A stretch of 64,000 nt of DNA from Flavobacteriaceae bacterium (GCA_947456815.1 CANGTL010000005.1:16947-80946); one strand, 5' to 3'. Counted from the stretch's first letter, positions 48,334 to 56,946 are shown. Translations and numbers: made by a program. The notes: generated by a model not told the origin, from the sequence alone.

Positions 48334-51300
48334 CTATGTAATCATCTTATGTCGTGGTAATCCAATTTCATGTTCCTGAGGATAGGGCGCGCGATGCGTC
48401 ATGCTGACATCTTCTCGGATGTGTTGGTGTACTTTAAATTGCTGCTCGTTGGAGTTGGCATAACGCGGGTCGGGAATAAAAGGCATTTTCGCCATTTTGG
48501 TGACAGTAATGGTAGGGAAGTGAAAATCGACTTCTACCTTACCCAATAGCAAATAACAACCGCCTCCTTGAAACGGATATTGTTGTAAGCTGTCTGCAAA
48601 ATGCGCCGTGTCGAAGAACTCGCCTTCGGCATCAATCCACGTTCCGAAATACATATCGCCTCTTTTGGTTGGAACGTGTTTTCGGGAGATTAAATACGCC
48701 AACATTTTTACGGTTTTTTTGTGGTACGCCAGCAGGTCTTTTGCCATTACGGTACCGCGGTAGTTGGTTTGTAGTAAATCGAAAGGGGAACAGGAAACCG
48801 GAAAACCTAAGAGTTCAATTTCATCAAAAGCATCCTCAAACGGCGCACGTTCTAGTTGCGGTAGTTGGTAGGCTTTGACGGGTTCTTGCAGCAGCATGAG
48901 ATTTCTGTTTTCTGGTTTGAAGTTGATGAGTAGCAAACGCGCCGCCACCAACAATTCGTTTTTACTTTTACCAGTAAACCGAAAGGCACCAATAAAAATC
49001 AGAATCTGAATGCTTTCGATACCAATGGGAATGCGGTTGATGAAGTCTTCTAGCGATTGGTAGTCGCCGTTTTTTTCGCGTTCCGAAATGATTTGCATCG
49101 CCAATTGATAAGCCAAACCTTCCAAATGCATCAATCCTATGTAGATGTCTTTGCCGTACAAAGTAGTTTCGTAATCGCTTTTGTTGACACAAGGATTGTG
49201 GATGGTGGCGCCCGACATTTTTGCTTCGTGTATATAGACTTCCGTACGGTAAAAACCGCCTTGGTTGTTGATGACCGCCACCATAAATTCGATGGGATAA
49301 TAGACTTTCAAATACAAACTTTGATAGCTTTCTACCGCATAAGAAGCGGAGTGGGCTTTGCAAAACGAATAGCCCGCAAAGGATTCTATTTGACGGTAAA
49401 TTTCATGACTCAATTGTTCGGGATGTCCTTTTCGCAAACACGACTGAAAGAAGTCGTCTTTTACTTTTTGCAAGGCAGCTTTCGATCTCCCTTTACCGCT
49501 CATTGCCCGGCGGAGAATATCGCCATCGGCTGCTGATAGTCCACCGTAGTGTAAAGCAATTTTAATCACATCTTCCTGATAGACCATAATGCCGTAGGTT
49601 TCTCCGAGTTGCTCTTTGAAGACGTCGTGAAAATATTCAAACCGATTTGGAAAGTTGTGTCTGAAAATATATTCCTTCATCATCCCCGATTGTGCCACGC
49701 CAGGACGAATAATCGATGACGCCGCGACGAGGGTTTTGTAGTTGTCGCATTTGAGTCGACGTAACAATCCACGCATCGCTGGACTTTCAATATAAAAGCA
49801 ACCGATGGTTTTTCCGCGACTCAGGTACTCGTTGGCTTTGGCTTCATTTTTTGAGATTTTGGTATTTCTGATATCGACGTTGATGCCTTGATTTTTTGCG
49901 ACTAATTTTTTACAATCGTCGATGTGACCGATACCTCTTTGACTTAAGATATCAAATTTTTCGAAGCCAATATCTTCCGCTACGTGCATATCGAACAGCA
50001 CAATGGGAAAGCCTTTGGGTGGCATTTCGAGCACCGTATAGTTGGTGATGGGTTCTTCGGAAATGAGGATGCCGCAGGAATGCATGGAGCGTTGGTTGGG
50101 GTATTTTTCGAGTAGCATGCCGTATTCCTGCACCATTTTGACCACCGCATTTTTATCGTGTGTTGCCATGGGTTTGCGTGCTAAAGCGTCGAGTTCTTCT
50201 TTGGGTAAACCGAAGACTTTGCCGACTTCACGGAAGATGGAGCGGTATTTAAATTCGACATTGGTACCACAAAAAGCGACGTGTTCTCTGCCATAGCGGG
50301 TAAAGATATAGTCGAGGATTACATTGCGTTCTTTCCACGACCAATCGATGTCGAAATCAGGTGGACTCTTGCGATTTTCGTTGAGGAAGCGTTCGAAGTA
50401 AAGGTCGAGTTCGATTGGGCAGATATCGGTAATCCCCAAACAATACGCGATAATGCTATTGGCGCCACTACCGCGACCGATGTGTAAGAATCCCCGGCTG
50501 TTGCTGTATCGGATGATGTCCCAAGTGATGAGAAAGTAGCCACTAAATTCTAGTTGATTGATGACGCGCAATTCTTTTTCGACGCGTGCCAAGGCGACCT
50601 TATCGTTTTTCCCGTACCGCCACGCCAAACCTTCATAGGCGAGGGTGGTGAGTAGCGCCATGTCGTCTTTTTGGTTGTTGGTGTAGTATTTTTTGTTTTT
50701 GGGCGTCGTAAAGTCGAATTCGAAATGGCAGTTATCGATAATGTCTTGGGTGTTTTGGATGATCTGCGGATAGTCGCTGTACTTCTCGAGGAGTTCGGCT
50801 ATGGGAATCATCACGTCGGTGTTGCTGCAATAATCTTCGGAAGTTAACTTAGACAAGATGGTATTGGTGTCGATGGCCCGCAGGATTTTATGCAAGTTGA
50901 ATTCCTTTTTGGTACGGAAGGTCACGGGTTGCCAAACGACCATTTTAGAACTTTTGTTTTTCCATTTCGTTGCGTATAATTTGGGCAATTGCTCAGGTCG
51001 AATGCCGATGTATTCGTGTGCTTTTAATTGATGTGGTTCCTTTTCAAAACCGTAAATAACAAACACGTTTTTGAAGTCGGGTGCTTGCTCCGGAAGTGGG
51101 GTGTTGTCGAAGTTGTGTTGGGTGAGAAAGCGGTTCATTTCCGCCAATCCCGCCTTGTTTTTTGCCAATCCGATGTAGCGCAATTGGTAGTTATAACGGA
51201 ATTCGATACCGACGAGCGGTTTGATGTTTACGGCTTTGCACTCTTTAATAAAATCATAAATGCCGGTGACGGTATTGATGTCGGTGAGTGCCATCGCTTG

Positions 51301-51390
51301 TACGTTGCAGGCGGCAGCTTGTGTCACTAAGTCGGTGAGGGGAATGGTGCCGAAGCGGAGGGAGTGGTAGGAGTGGGTGTTGAGGTACAT
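48334..51390 (-). CDS. dnaE2: DnaE2-type error-prone DNA polymerase III alpha subunit
   Basis: A 1018-residue C-family polymerase, shorter than a replicative DnaE. N-terminal PHP domain (MYLNTHSYHSLRFG ... MALTDINTVTG), catalytic aspartates D347 and D349 in PPDFDIDW, HIGRGSGANSIIAYCLG and the fingers GKGRSKAALQ; C-terminal OB-fold (TVMAKDLLAYHKKTVKMLAYLISRK). Pairing with a Y-family polymerase and LexA-like gene identifies an SOS mutagenesis cassette. The true start is 51390; the ATG at 51492 adds 34 residues translated from repeat DNA (IFGIWNLDFGIFNLQP). Confidence 0.88.
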   Translation of the reverse strand: MYLNTHSYHSLRFGTIPLTDLVTQAAACNVQAMALTDINTVTGIYDFIKECKAVNIKPLVGIEFRYNYQLRYIGLAKNKAGLAEMNRFLTQHNFDNTPLPEQAPDFKNVFVIYGFEKEPHQLKAHEYIGIRPEQLPKLYATKWKNKSSKMVVWQPVTFRTKKEFNLHKILRAIDTNTILSKLTSEDYCSNTDVMIPIAELLEKYSDYPQIIQNTQDIIDNCHFEFDFTTPKNKKYYTNNQKDDMALLTTLAYEGLAWRYGKNDKVALARVEKELRVINQLEFSGYFLITWDIIRYSNSRGFLHIGRGSGANSIIAYCLGITDICPIELDLYFERFLNENRKSPPDFDIDWSWKERNVILDYIFTRYGREHVAFCGTNVEFKYRSIFREVGKVFGLPKEELDALARKPMATHDKNAVVKMVQEYGMLLEKYPNQRSMHSCGILISEEPITNYTVLEMPPKGFPIVLFDMHVAEDIGFEKFDILSQRGIGHIDDCKKLVAKNQGINVDIRNTKISKNEAKANEYLSRGKTIGCFYIESPAMRGLLRRLKCDNYKTLVAASSIIRPGVAQSGMMKEYIFRHNFPNRFEYFHDVFKEQLGETYGIMVYQEDVIKIALHYGGLSAADGDILRRAMSGKGRSKAALQKVKDDFFQSCLRKGHPEQLSHEIYRQIESFAGYSFCKAHSASYAVESYQSLYLKVYYPIEFMVAVINNQGGFYRTEVYIHEAKMSGATIHNPCVNKSDYETTLYGKDIYIGLMHLEGLAYQLAMQIISEREKNGDYQSLEDFINRIPIGIESIQILIFIGAFRFTGKSKNELLVAARLLLINFKPENRNLMLLQEPVKAYQLPQLERAPFEDAFDEIELLGFPVSCSPFDLLQTNYRGTVMAKDLLAYHKKTVKMLAYLISRKHVPTKRGDMYFGTWIDAEGEFFDTAHFADSLQQYPFQGGGCYLLLGKVEVDFHFPTITVTKMAKMPFIPDPRYANSNEQQFKVHQHIREDVSMTHRAPYPQEHEIGLPRHKMIT

Positions 51391-51632
51391 GTTGAATGTT
51401 GTGGGTTGTAAATTGAAAATTCCAAAATCTAAATTCCAAATTCCAAAAATTGAACAATCGAACAATTTGCCATCTATTAAACGATTCAACAAAACATCCG
51501 CGATCGGGTTGTGGGTTGTCAGTTATTGGTTGTATGTTGTATGTTGTCGGTTTTGGATTTTAGCTTCGCTTCGTTCGGCTGCGCCTCGGGCGGAATTTGG
51601 AATTTGGAATTTTCAATTTTGGAATTTTATTT
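51391..51632. repeat. Low-complexity repeats between dinB and dnaE2
   Basis: 'gttgtgggttgt' and 'ccaaattccaaa' units at 51398-51450, more at 51505-51552, then 'gcttcgcttcgttcggctgcgcctcggg' (about 51564-51591) and 'ggaatttggaatttggaatttt' to 51620. The same set of words occurs, inverted, at 14930-15060. No gene. Confidence 0.7.
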
Positions 51633-52784
51633 TTATAGTTTGTTTTTCAAAATGGTTCCCGCGCGTCCAACGGCGTTGAAACCGAATCGTTTTTTCATTT
51701 TATCCATGGCTTGGTAGAGCGCAATCATTTCTAGGGTATCTTCGAAGAGGTTGATTTGATAGGTGCCGCGTACCAATCCGTTAAAATTGATTCCAATCAT
51801 GCGGAGTCGCATGCGGCGGTCGTAGAGTTTGTCGAACAGCTCGGTGACGGTTTTGATCAATATATGATCTGCCGAAGTATACGCAATGCTGCATTGCTTG
51901 GTTTGGGTATCGAAATTGGCGTATTTGATTTTGACGACTACCGTTGAAGTGAGCCATTGTTCGGAGCGCAATTGATACGCTAGTTTTTCGACCATACCCA
52001 CGAGAATGGCTTTCATCGTTTTGATGTCGATAGAATCTTGTATAAACGTCTGTTCTGTAGAGACGGATTTCCGTTCTTTATAAGGTTCAACTGGATTGTT
52101 ATCGATGCCGTTGGCTTTTTTCCAGAGTTCAATGCCGTTTTTGCCAATCATTTGTTGGAGTATTTCGGCGGGCATTTCCGAGAGCGTTTGGATGGTTCTG
52201 ATTCCGATTCTCGACAACAGTTGAAACGTGACATCGCCGACCATGGGGATTTTTTTGACCGATAGTGGATTGAGAAACTGCCTCACTTGACTTTCAGGAA
52301 TTTCGAGATTTCCTTTGGGTTTGCTTTCGCCAGTGCCGATTTTAGAGACCGTTTTGTTTACGGATAGCGCAAAGCTAATAGGTAAGCCGGTTTCTTTAGT
52401 GATGGTTTGCGCCAGCTCGTTGGTCCATTTGAAGCAACCGTAAAACTTGTCCATGCCCGTGATATCGAGATAGTGTTCATCGATACTCGCTTTTTCAACA
52501 ATCGGCGCTCTTTCTTCGATGATTTGGGTGACGGTAAAAGAGAGTTTCGAATACAATTCCATATCCCCTTTGATGATTTTAGCTTGTGGACACAATCGCA
52601 TCGCCATTCTGATGGGCATCGCAGAACGAACGCCAAAAGTGCGTGTTTCGTAGGAACAAGAAGCTACGACACCTCGGTCGCCACCGCCTATGATTAGTGG
52701 AATTCCTTCTAATTTAGAATTGGTGAGCCTTTCGCAGGAGACGAAGAAGGTGTCGAGATCTAGATGTACGATGGCGCGGGACAT
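51633..52784 (-). CDS. dinB: Y-family DNA polymerase (DinB / Pol IV-like, mutasome partner)
   Basis: A 383-residue translesion polymerase. Palm residues D9 (HLDLDTFF) and D102/E103 in ASIDEHYLDITG are retained, and F13/F14 occupy the steric-gate position. FVSCERLTNSKL resembles UmuC more than DinB at the N-terminus, while the little-finger region (TSTVVVKIKYANFDTQTKQ) is DinB-like. No obvious beta-clamp motif at the RAGTILKNKL end. It is upstream of dnaE2 on the same strand, and expected to act with it. Confidence 0.9.
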   Translation of the reverse strand: MSRAIVHLDLDTFFVSCERLTNSKLEGIPLIIGGGDRGVVASCSYETRTFGVRSAMPIRMAMRLCPQAKIIKGDMELYSKLSFTVTQIIEERAPIVEKASIDEHYLDITGMDKFYGCFKWTNELAQTITKETGLPISFALSVNKTVSKIGTGESKPKGNLEIPESQVRQFLNPLSVKKIPMVGDVTFQLLSRIGIRTIQTLSEMPAEILQQMIGKNGIELWKKANGIDNNPVEPYKERKSVSTEQTFIQDSIDIKTMKAILVGMVEKLAYQLRSEQWLTSTVVVKIKYANFDTQTKQCSIAYTSADHILIKTVTELFDKLYDRRMRLRMIGINFNGLVRGTYQINLFEDTLEMIALYQAMDKMKKRFGFNAVGRAGTILKNKL

Positions 52785-53117
52785 TTTGGGTTTATGTTGA
52801 ATGTTGAATGATGAATGTTGAATGTTGAATGATGAATGATGAATGTTGTATGTTTTTGGTGTTCATTATTAAAATCGTCAGTTCGAGTGTTTTTTGCGCA
52901 GTGCAACGGAGCAAAAAATGTATCGAGAACTCTTTCTAAGAAAACTTCTCGATACAATTTCAAAAACAGCTAGTCGCAGTTTTTAAAATCACTCGAAGTG
53001 ACGACGTTGATCGGTAATATCAAGCTCTTAACTAACACAATCGTACATCTACTCACCTGTCAGTTCGAGTGTTTTTTGCGCAGTGCAACGAAGCAAAGCG
53101 TATCGAGAACCTTTAAA
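52785..53117. repeat. Tandem and inverted repeats upstream of dinB
   Basis: 52793-52855 is a run of 'atgttgaatg / atgatgaatg' units. 52876-52930 (copy A) and 52945-53003 (copy B) form an imperfect inverted repeat with ends CGTCAGTTCGAGTG and CACTCGAAGTGACG and inner TATCGAGAAC / CTTCTCGATA around a 14-bp loop. 53059-53110 (copy C) is nearly the same as copy A. No clear promoter or operator for dinB is left in this stretch. Confidence 0.75.
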
Positions 53118-53522
53118 TTACCTAATAAAATCTTTCTTTGCTAAATTAACCAAGTCGTCATAATGACCATGTACTAAAGCATCTTTCTTAGCCTTTGACC
53201 ATTTCTTTATTTGTTTTTCTTTCTGTATTGCCAAATTAATGTCTGTAAACTCTGCATAAAAAACCAATTGCAAAGGTCTTCGGGTTACAGTATAACAATT
53301 TGGGAAATATGCTGTGTTATGTTGAAATATTCGCTGCGTAAGTTGACTTGTAACTCCAGTATAAAAAGTACCGTCAGAGCATTTTAAAATGTAGAGATAG
53401 GATTGTTTCATAGCATGTAATTAGATAATATTTCAAAATTTAAAAAACAAAGAACTAATGTTGCTTCTCGATACAATTTCAAAAACAGCTAGTCGCAGTT
53501 TTTAAAATCACTCGAAGTGACG
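53059..53522. mobile_element. Inverted-repeat element carrying a GIY-YIG nuclease gene
   Basis: Left end 53059-53110 (GTCAGTTCGAGTG ... TATCGAGAAC) and right end 53464-53522 (CTTCTCGATA ... CACTCGAAGTGACG) face each other around the GIY-YIG gene. The right end is identical over 59 bp to copy B at 52945-53003, and the left differs from copy A by a few bases. A/B therefore looks like the same element without the gene. Confidence 0.6.
53118..53411 (-). CDS. GIY-YIG nuclease family protein
   Basis: A 97-residue single GIY-YIG domain of the UPF0213/YhbQ type: SYLYILKCSDGTFYTGVTSQLTQRIFQHN carries the two beta-strands with Tyr residues and the catalytic Arg; AIQKEKQIKKWSKAKKDALV carries the metal-binding Glu. 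No extra DNA-recognition domain. It sits inside an inverted repeat, which suggests a link between the nuclease and the repeat. Confidence 0.92.
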   Translation of the reverse strand: MKQSYLYILKCSDGTFYTGVTSQLTQRIFQHNTAYFPNCYTVTRRPLQLVFYAEFTDINLAIQKEKQIKKWSKAKKDALVHGHYDDLVNLAKKDFIR

Positions 53523-53604
53523 AAAAATGAGCATCAAAAATTAATTGCACCAACGGTTTTTCCATTCTCTATTACTCATTATCAATTAATATCTACAAAA
53601 TTAA

Positions 53605-53633
53605 TTGATTTGATATAATTTATATTATATTTG
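53605..53633 (+). promoter_or_regulatory. Promoter of the LexA-like gene
   Basis: TTG at 53605-53607 and TATATTTG at 53626-53633, spacer 18. The -7 element abuts the operator palindrome at 53634. Confidence 0.6.
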
Positions 53634-53652
53634 TTGATATTAATAATATCAA
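53634..53652. promoter_or_regulatory. Operator palindrome of the LexA-like repressor
   Basis: TTGATATTA-A-TAATATCAA, perfect 9-bp arms around one base, directly after the -7 element and 8 bp before the ATG. A weaker relative (TGATATAA..TTATATTA) covers 53611-53628. Position strongly suggests autorepression. Confidence 0.6.
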
Positions 53653-53660
53653 TTTTTATT

Positions 53661-54431
53661 ATGGCTGTATTTGCGGGTAATTTGAGATATCTGAGAGGAA
53701 AGAAAGAGCTATCGCAACAAAAGATAGCGGATGCTTTGCGGATTAGTAGGGGACAATATCAGAAGTATGAGGATGGCGATTCGGAGGCTCCGTATCAGGT
53801 TTTGATTCGTATTTCTAAGTATTATGATGTCACGACCGATTTGTTGTTGACGGCAGATTTGACCAAAGTCACTTTAGAAAGTATGATGGCTATTGGGCAA
53901 AACCGCATGTTATTGCCGATTACGGTTGATGCCGAAAACAACGATCGGATTGAAGTCGTTACCCACACGGCCAAAGCGGGTTATCGGAGTGGTTATGCTG
54001 ATCCGGAATTTATTGGTTCATTGCCTCAGATTTCCCTTTCCTTTTTAGGTGCCGGGAAGCATCGTGCTTTTCCCGTGGAAGGCGATTCGATGCCACCGCA
54101 TGAAGATGGTTCTTTTATCGTTGCCAAGTACGTCGAAAAACTAGGCGATATTTTGGATGGTAAGACGTATATTGTGATTACCAAGGAAGATGGTATTGTG
54201 TACAAACGCTTGAATAAGAACGGGAAGAATTCGCTGTTGTTGAACTCTGACAATACGTTTTACGAACCTTATACCGTTAAGGCTTCGGAGGTTTTGGAAG
54301 TTTGGGAATATGTGTGCAATATTGGTAGAAGCGACCGCAAGACGGAATTTAGCCCGGATCAAGTTACCTCGTTATTAATGGAAATGCGCAGTGAACTTCG
54401 AGAAGTAAAAGCCAAAATGAATAACGCTTAA
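53661..54431 (+). CDS. LexA-like XRE/S24 transcriptional repressor with self-cleavage domain
   Basis: A 256-residue protein: N-terminal XRE HTH (LSQQKIADALRISRGQYQKYEDG), then an S24 peptidase domain with nucleophile S143 in VEGDSMPP and general base K182 in IVYKRL. A106-G107 (TAKAGYRSGYADPEF) is the probable cleavage bond. The bond-to-Ser (36) and Ser-to-Lys (39) distances are close to those of LexA. A C-terminal coiled coil (LLMEMRSELREVKAKM) may aid oligomerisation. Start at 53661; upstream ATG lies in the operator. It probably represses the dinB-dnaE2 mutasome and itself until DNA damage. Confidence 0.88.
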   Translation: MAVFAGNLRYLRGKKELSQQKIADALRISRGQYQKYEDGDSEAPYQVLIRISKYYDVTTDLLLTADLTKVTLESMMAIGQNRMLLPITVDAENNDRIEVVTHTAKAGYRSGYADPEFIGSLPQISLSFLGAGKHRAFPVEGDSMPPHEDGSFIVAKYVEKLGDILDGKTYIVITKEDGIVYKRLNKNGKNSLLLNSDNTFYEPYTVKASEVLEVWEYVCNIGRSDRKTEFSPDQVTSLLMEMRSELREVKAKMNNA

Positions 54432-54513
54432 TCCGCCGGAAACCCAATAATCGCCGGCTGGTATTTCGGGAAGGCAAATTCCATCGGATGTTCTTAGCGT
54501 CTAGCCAAGCGTT
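54428..54513 (-). pseudogene. Duplicated 3'-end fragment of the yedK gene
   Basis: About 86 bp, roughly 90% identical by eye to 55241-55327, the C-terminal coding end of the SOS-associated peptidase gene (NAWLDAKN ... GFPAD stop), with a 1-base deletion. Its stop overlaps the stop of the LexA-like gene, suggesting the original convergent neighbour was yedK and that the fic segment was inserted later. Confidence 0.8.
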
Positions 54514-54644
54514 ACTAGTAAGCGTACCGAAACTAGAAATAAACACAAATCAATATTGACAAAAAAGTAGTTGCTTTTCATGTAAATGATAAACTTTTGA
54601 AGTATTTTTGACAATAAACAGATAGATTAAAAATCTGATTTTTT

Positions 54645-55208
54645 ATGAAGAGTATCGATAAAGAAAGCTTAGAAAATGCTTATCGTTTGTTTGAATCAAA
54701 TGATATTGATAAAATCGAAATTGGAACCACAAAAGGTTTAAAAGAAATTCATCAATATTTATTTGATGGATTATATGATTTTGCTGGAAAAGTTAGAACT
54801 CTAAACATTTCAAAAGGCGGTTTTAGATTTGCTAATACATTGTATTTAAACGAAATATTAGTAAAAATCGAGCAAATGCCCGAAAACGGTTTCGAAGAAA
54901 TTATCGCAAAATATATTGAAATGAATATTGCTCATCCATTTTTGGAAGGAAATGGAAGAACAATGAGAATTTGGCTCGATATGATTTTAAAAGCTAGACT
55001 AAGAAAATTAGTAAATTGGCAATTTGTAGATAAATCACTTTACTTACAAGCAATGGAAAGAAGCCCAATCAACGATTTGGAATTAAGGACTTTGCTTGGT
55101 CAAAACTTAACAAGCGAAATTGACAACAGAGAAGTCATCTTTAAAGGAATTGAACAGTCCTATTATTATGAAGGTTATAAGAAAGAAGATGATGAACAAT
55201 ACCAATAA
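54645..55208 (+). CDS. Class III Fic-family protein AMPylase
   Basis: A 187-residue stand-alone Fic domain. Active-site motif [12 protein letters not shown] at 97-108 with catalytic His97; beta-flap around [11 protein letters not shown] (53-63). The C-terminal helix carries SYYYEG at 172-177, the (S/T)xxxE(G/N) inhibitory motif whose Glu176 blocks ATP in class III Fic proteins. Such enzymes modify targets by AMP transfer; NmFic attacks gyrase. No separate antitoxin is needed. A TATTTTTG -7 element lies at 54603-54610. ACTAGTAA repeats at 54514 and 55221 bracket the gene. Confidence 0.9.
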   Translation: MKSIDKESLENAYRLFESNDIDKIEIGTTKGLKEIHQYLFDGLYDFAGKVRTLNISKGGFRFANTLYLNEILVKIEQMPENGFEEIIAKYIEMNIAHPFLEGNGRTMRIWLDMILKARLRKLVNWQFVDKSLYLQAMERSPINDLELRTLLGQNLTSEIDNREVIFKGIEQSYYYEGYKKEDDEQYQ

Positions 55209-55240
55209 ATAAAAACGCCTACTAGTAACAGCCGTCACGC

Positions 55241-55879
55241 CTAATCTGCCGGAAAGCCAATAATCGACGGTTGGTATTTCGGGAAGGCAAACTCCATCGG
55301 ATGATTCTTAGCATCTAGCCAAGCGTTTTCATCTTCATGCTTAATTAATATCGGCATTCTTTGATCGCCTTCGCTTTCTTTGCGGTTGTGGATGTATTTC
55401 ATTTGGGCGTCGGCTTCGGTTGTTACGATGCTGTAGGTGTTCCAATCCGCACCGCTTTTGTCTTGCCAGCTGCTGTAGATTCCAGCTAAACAGAATATTT
55501 CTTGTTCTTGGGAATTGATTTGGTATTTGGTTTTTGATTTGCCTGTTGCGTCATTCCAGTGATAATCATAATAAGCCGACACAATCACCAAGCATCGTTT
55601 GTTGATGGAAGGCGCAAATGATGGTTTATCCTCTAACGTCTCTACTCGGGCGTTAAGCGTACTTTTCCGAAAATCTTTATCGCGATGGGTTGGGATCAAA
55701 CCCCAGGTAAAATTCGTCGTGATGATTTCTGGTTTGCTATCCAGTATGATCGGGAGATTGGGATAACTGAATCCGTTGATGAAATTGGCAGTGAATACAT
55801 TTTCCTTATGATCGACGTTTTTGTTGAAGAAGTCTGTGATTTCTATGGTTAGTTTGCTTTGTTGGACGTAGTAGCACAT
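55241..55879 (-). CDS. yedK: SOS response-associated peptidase (YedK/HMCES)
   Basis: A 212-residue SRAP-domain protein that crosslinks to abasic sites in single-stranded DNA. The catalytic Cys2 (MCYY, exposed after Met removal), N76 in NARVET and H164 in YIHNRK are present. The position of E. coli Glu105 is Asp105 here (SAYYDYHW). It is part of the mutagenesis locus; the intact copy is separated from lexA by the fic insertion. Confidence 0.9.
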   Translation of the reverse strand: MCYYVQQSKLTIEITDFFNKNVDHKENVFTANFINGFSYPNLPIILDSKPEIITTNFTWGLIPTHRDKDFRKSTLNARVETLEDKPSFAPSINKRCLVIVSAYYDYHWNDATGKSKTKYQINSQEQEIFCLAGIYSSWQDKSGADWNTYSIVTTEADAQMKYIHNRKESEGDQRMPILIKHEDENAWLDAKNHPMEFAFPKYQPSIIGFPAD

Positions 55880-56169
55880 AGGTTATGTTGGATGTTGGAT
55901 GTTGTAGGTTGTAGGTTGTGGGTTGTGGGTTGTATGTTGTATGTTGTGGGTTGAATGCTAGTTTATTGAAGATAAAAATAGGAAAAATATACAAAAGTTG
56001 GTAGGTCCTATAGAAGTTAGAATTGGATTGTTGTACTAGTTGCTATCAATCAACTGCCGTTCAGAATGCCATTAAAAACGGGTAATACAACAAAACCCTC
56101 TTAGAACCTAAGTTCCAAAAGGGTTTTTCTTTTTCATTGCATTTTGTCTACACCTGATAGCAAATTGAC
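55880..56169. repeat. Tandem 'gttgtgggttgt' repeats and a hairpin
   Basis: 55883-55955 is a run of 'atgttggatgttg / taggttgtgggttgt' units directly before the yedK start. At 56092-56128 AAAACCCT and AGGGTTTT form a hairpin with a T-run on the plus strand. No gene in between. Confidence 0.6.
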
Positions 56170-56703
56170 TTACTTCACCACGCCAAATTTTTCGCTCGTT
56201 ACTTTGTCTAGTTTGGTGTCGTATTTTTCGATGATGAGATTTCCATCGGTATCAAAGTAGCCAATGGCAATTTGGTTGTTGACTTGATAAATGTAGCTAT
56301 TCGTTGTGGTTTTGCGCAGCAGTGCCGGTTTTGCATTTTTGTACGTCATCGTATATCCTGCAGCGTCAAGGGCTACTTTATAGGCTTTCCCTTTCGATTC
56401 GTAATAGGCACTTCTGTCGATGTCGACGGTTCTGGTACTGCCATCGGGATTCGTGATTTTTGTCGTTGTGGTTACAATTACAGGCGTTTCCTTTTTCTCA
56501 ATATTCAAAGTGTTTGGACTTTCTGGTTTGAGTTCTATGTTTTGCACTTCTTGCACTTTTTCCTCTTTGACGTATTTTTTGTCGCCGTCTGCCGTTTTTA
56601 CGGTCGTTGTAGTGGTTTGTGTTGTTTCTTTTACTTGTTTGTTTTGGGCTTGAACAGCCATCGTTAGGAGAAGTGACGCGGTTAGTATTTGAATTGATTT
56701 CAT
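56170..56703 (-). CDS. Secreted Thr/Lys-rich protein of unknown function
   Basis: A 177-residue protein with signal peptide (MKSIQILTASLLLTMAVQAQ), a repetitive Thr/Val/Lys part (TTQTTTTTVKTADGDKKYV; TPVIVTTTTKITNPDGSTRTVDIDRSAYYES) and a C-terminal half with YFDTDGNLIIEKYDTKLDKV. No family recognised; periplasmic or secreted. Confidence 0.65.
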   Translation of the reverse strand: MKSIQILTASLLLTMAVQAQNKQVKETTQTTTTTVKTADGDKKYVKEEKVQEVQNIELKPESPNTLNIEKKETPVIVTTTTKITNPDGSTRTVDIDRSAYYESKGKAYKVALDAAGYTMTYKNAKPALLRKTTTNSYIYQVNNQIAIGYFDTDGNLIIEKYDTKLDKVTSEKFGVVK

Positions 56704-56946
56704 GCTATTATTTTTTAGTTATTTAATATTACTATCTCAAAGGTATTGGTCTATCGTTTTAGAATTATTTTGAAAGCTTATATAATTTACAGATAGGCAT
56801 GGTTTTGTGGTGTTTAAGTCCAACAGCATGCAGCGATGATTGGGTCTAATTATACAAGCTTTTCAGTTAAAAATGTAATAGGTAGTAGGCTAGTGTAGGC
56901 TAATTTTACAGTATCAAAATAGATACAATATCAAAAATTAGAAATC

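Noticed and set aside
48334..51390. Replicative DNA polymerase III alpha (dnaE1)
   Set aside because: At 1018 residues it is too short, and its pairing with a Y-family polymerase and LexA-like gene points to the error-prone form.
51391..51492. Upstream ATG at 51492 as the dnaE2 start
   Set aside because: The extra 34 residues are translated 'aaattccaaa' repeat DNA; homologous sequence begins at MYLNTHSYHS (51390).
52793..52855. Tandem 'atgttgaatg / atgatgaatg' units as a CRISPR array
   Set aside because: The units are 8-10 bp long with no unique spacers and there are no cas genes in the window.
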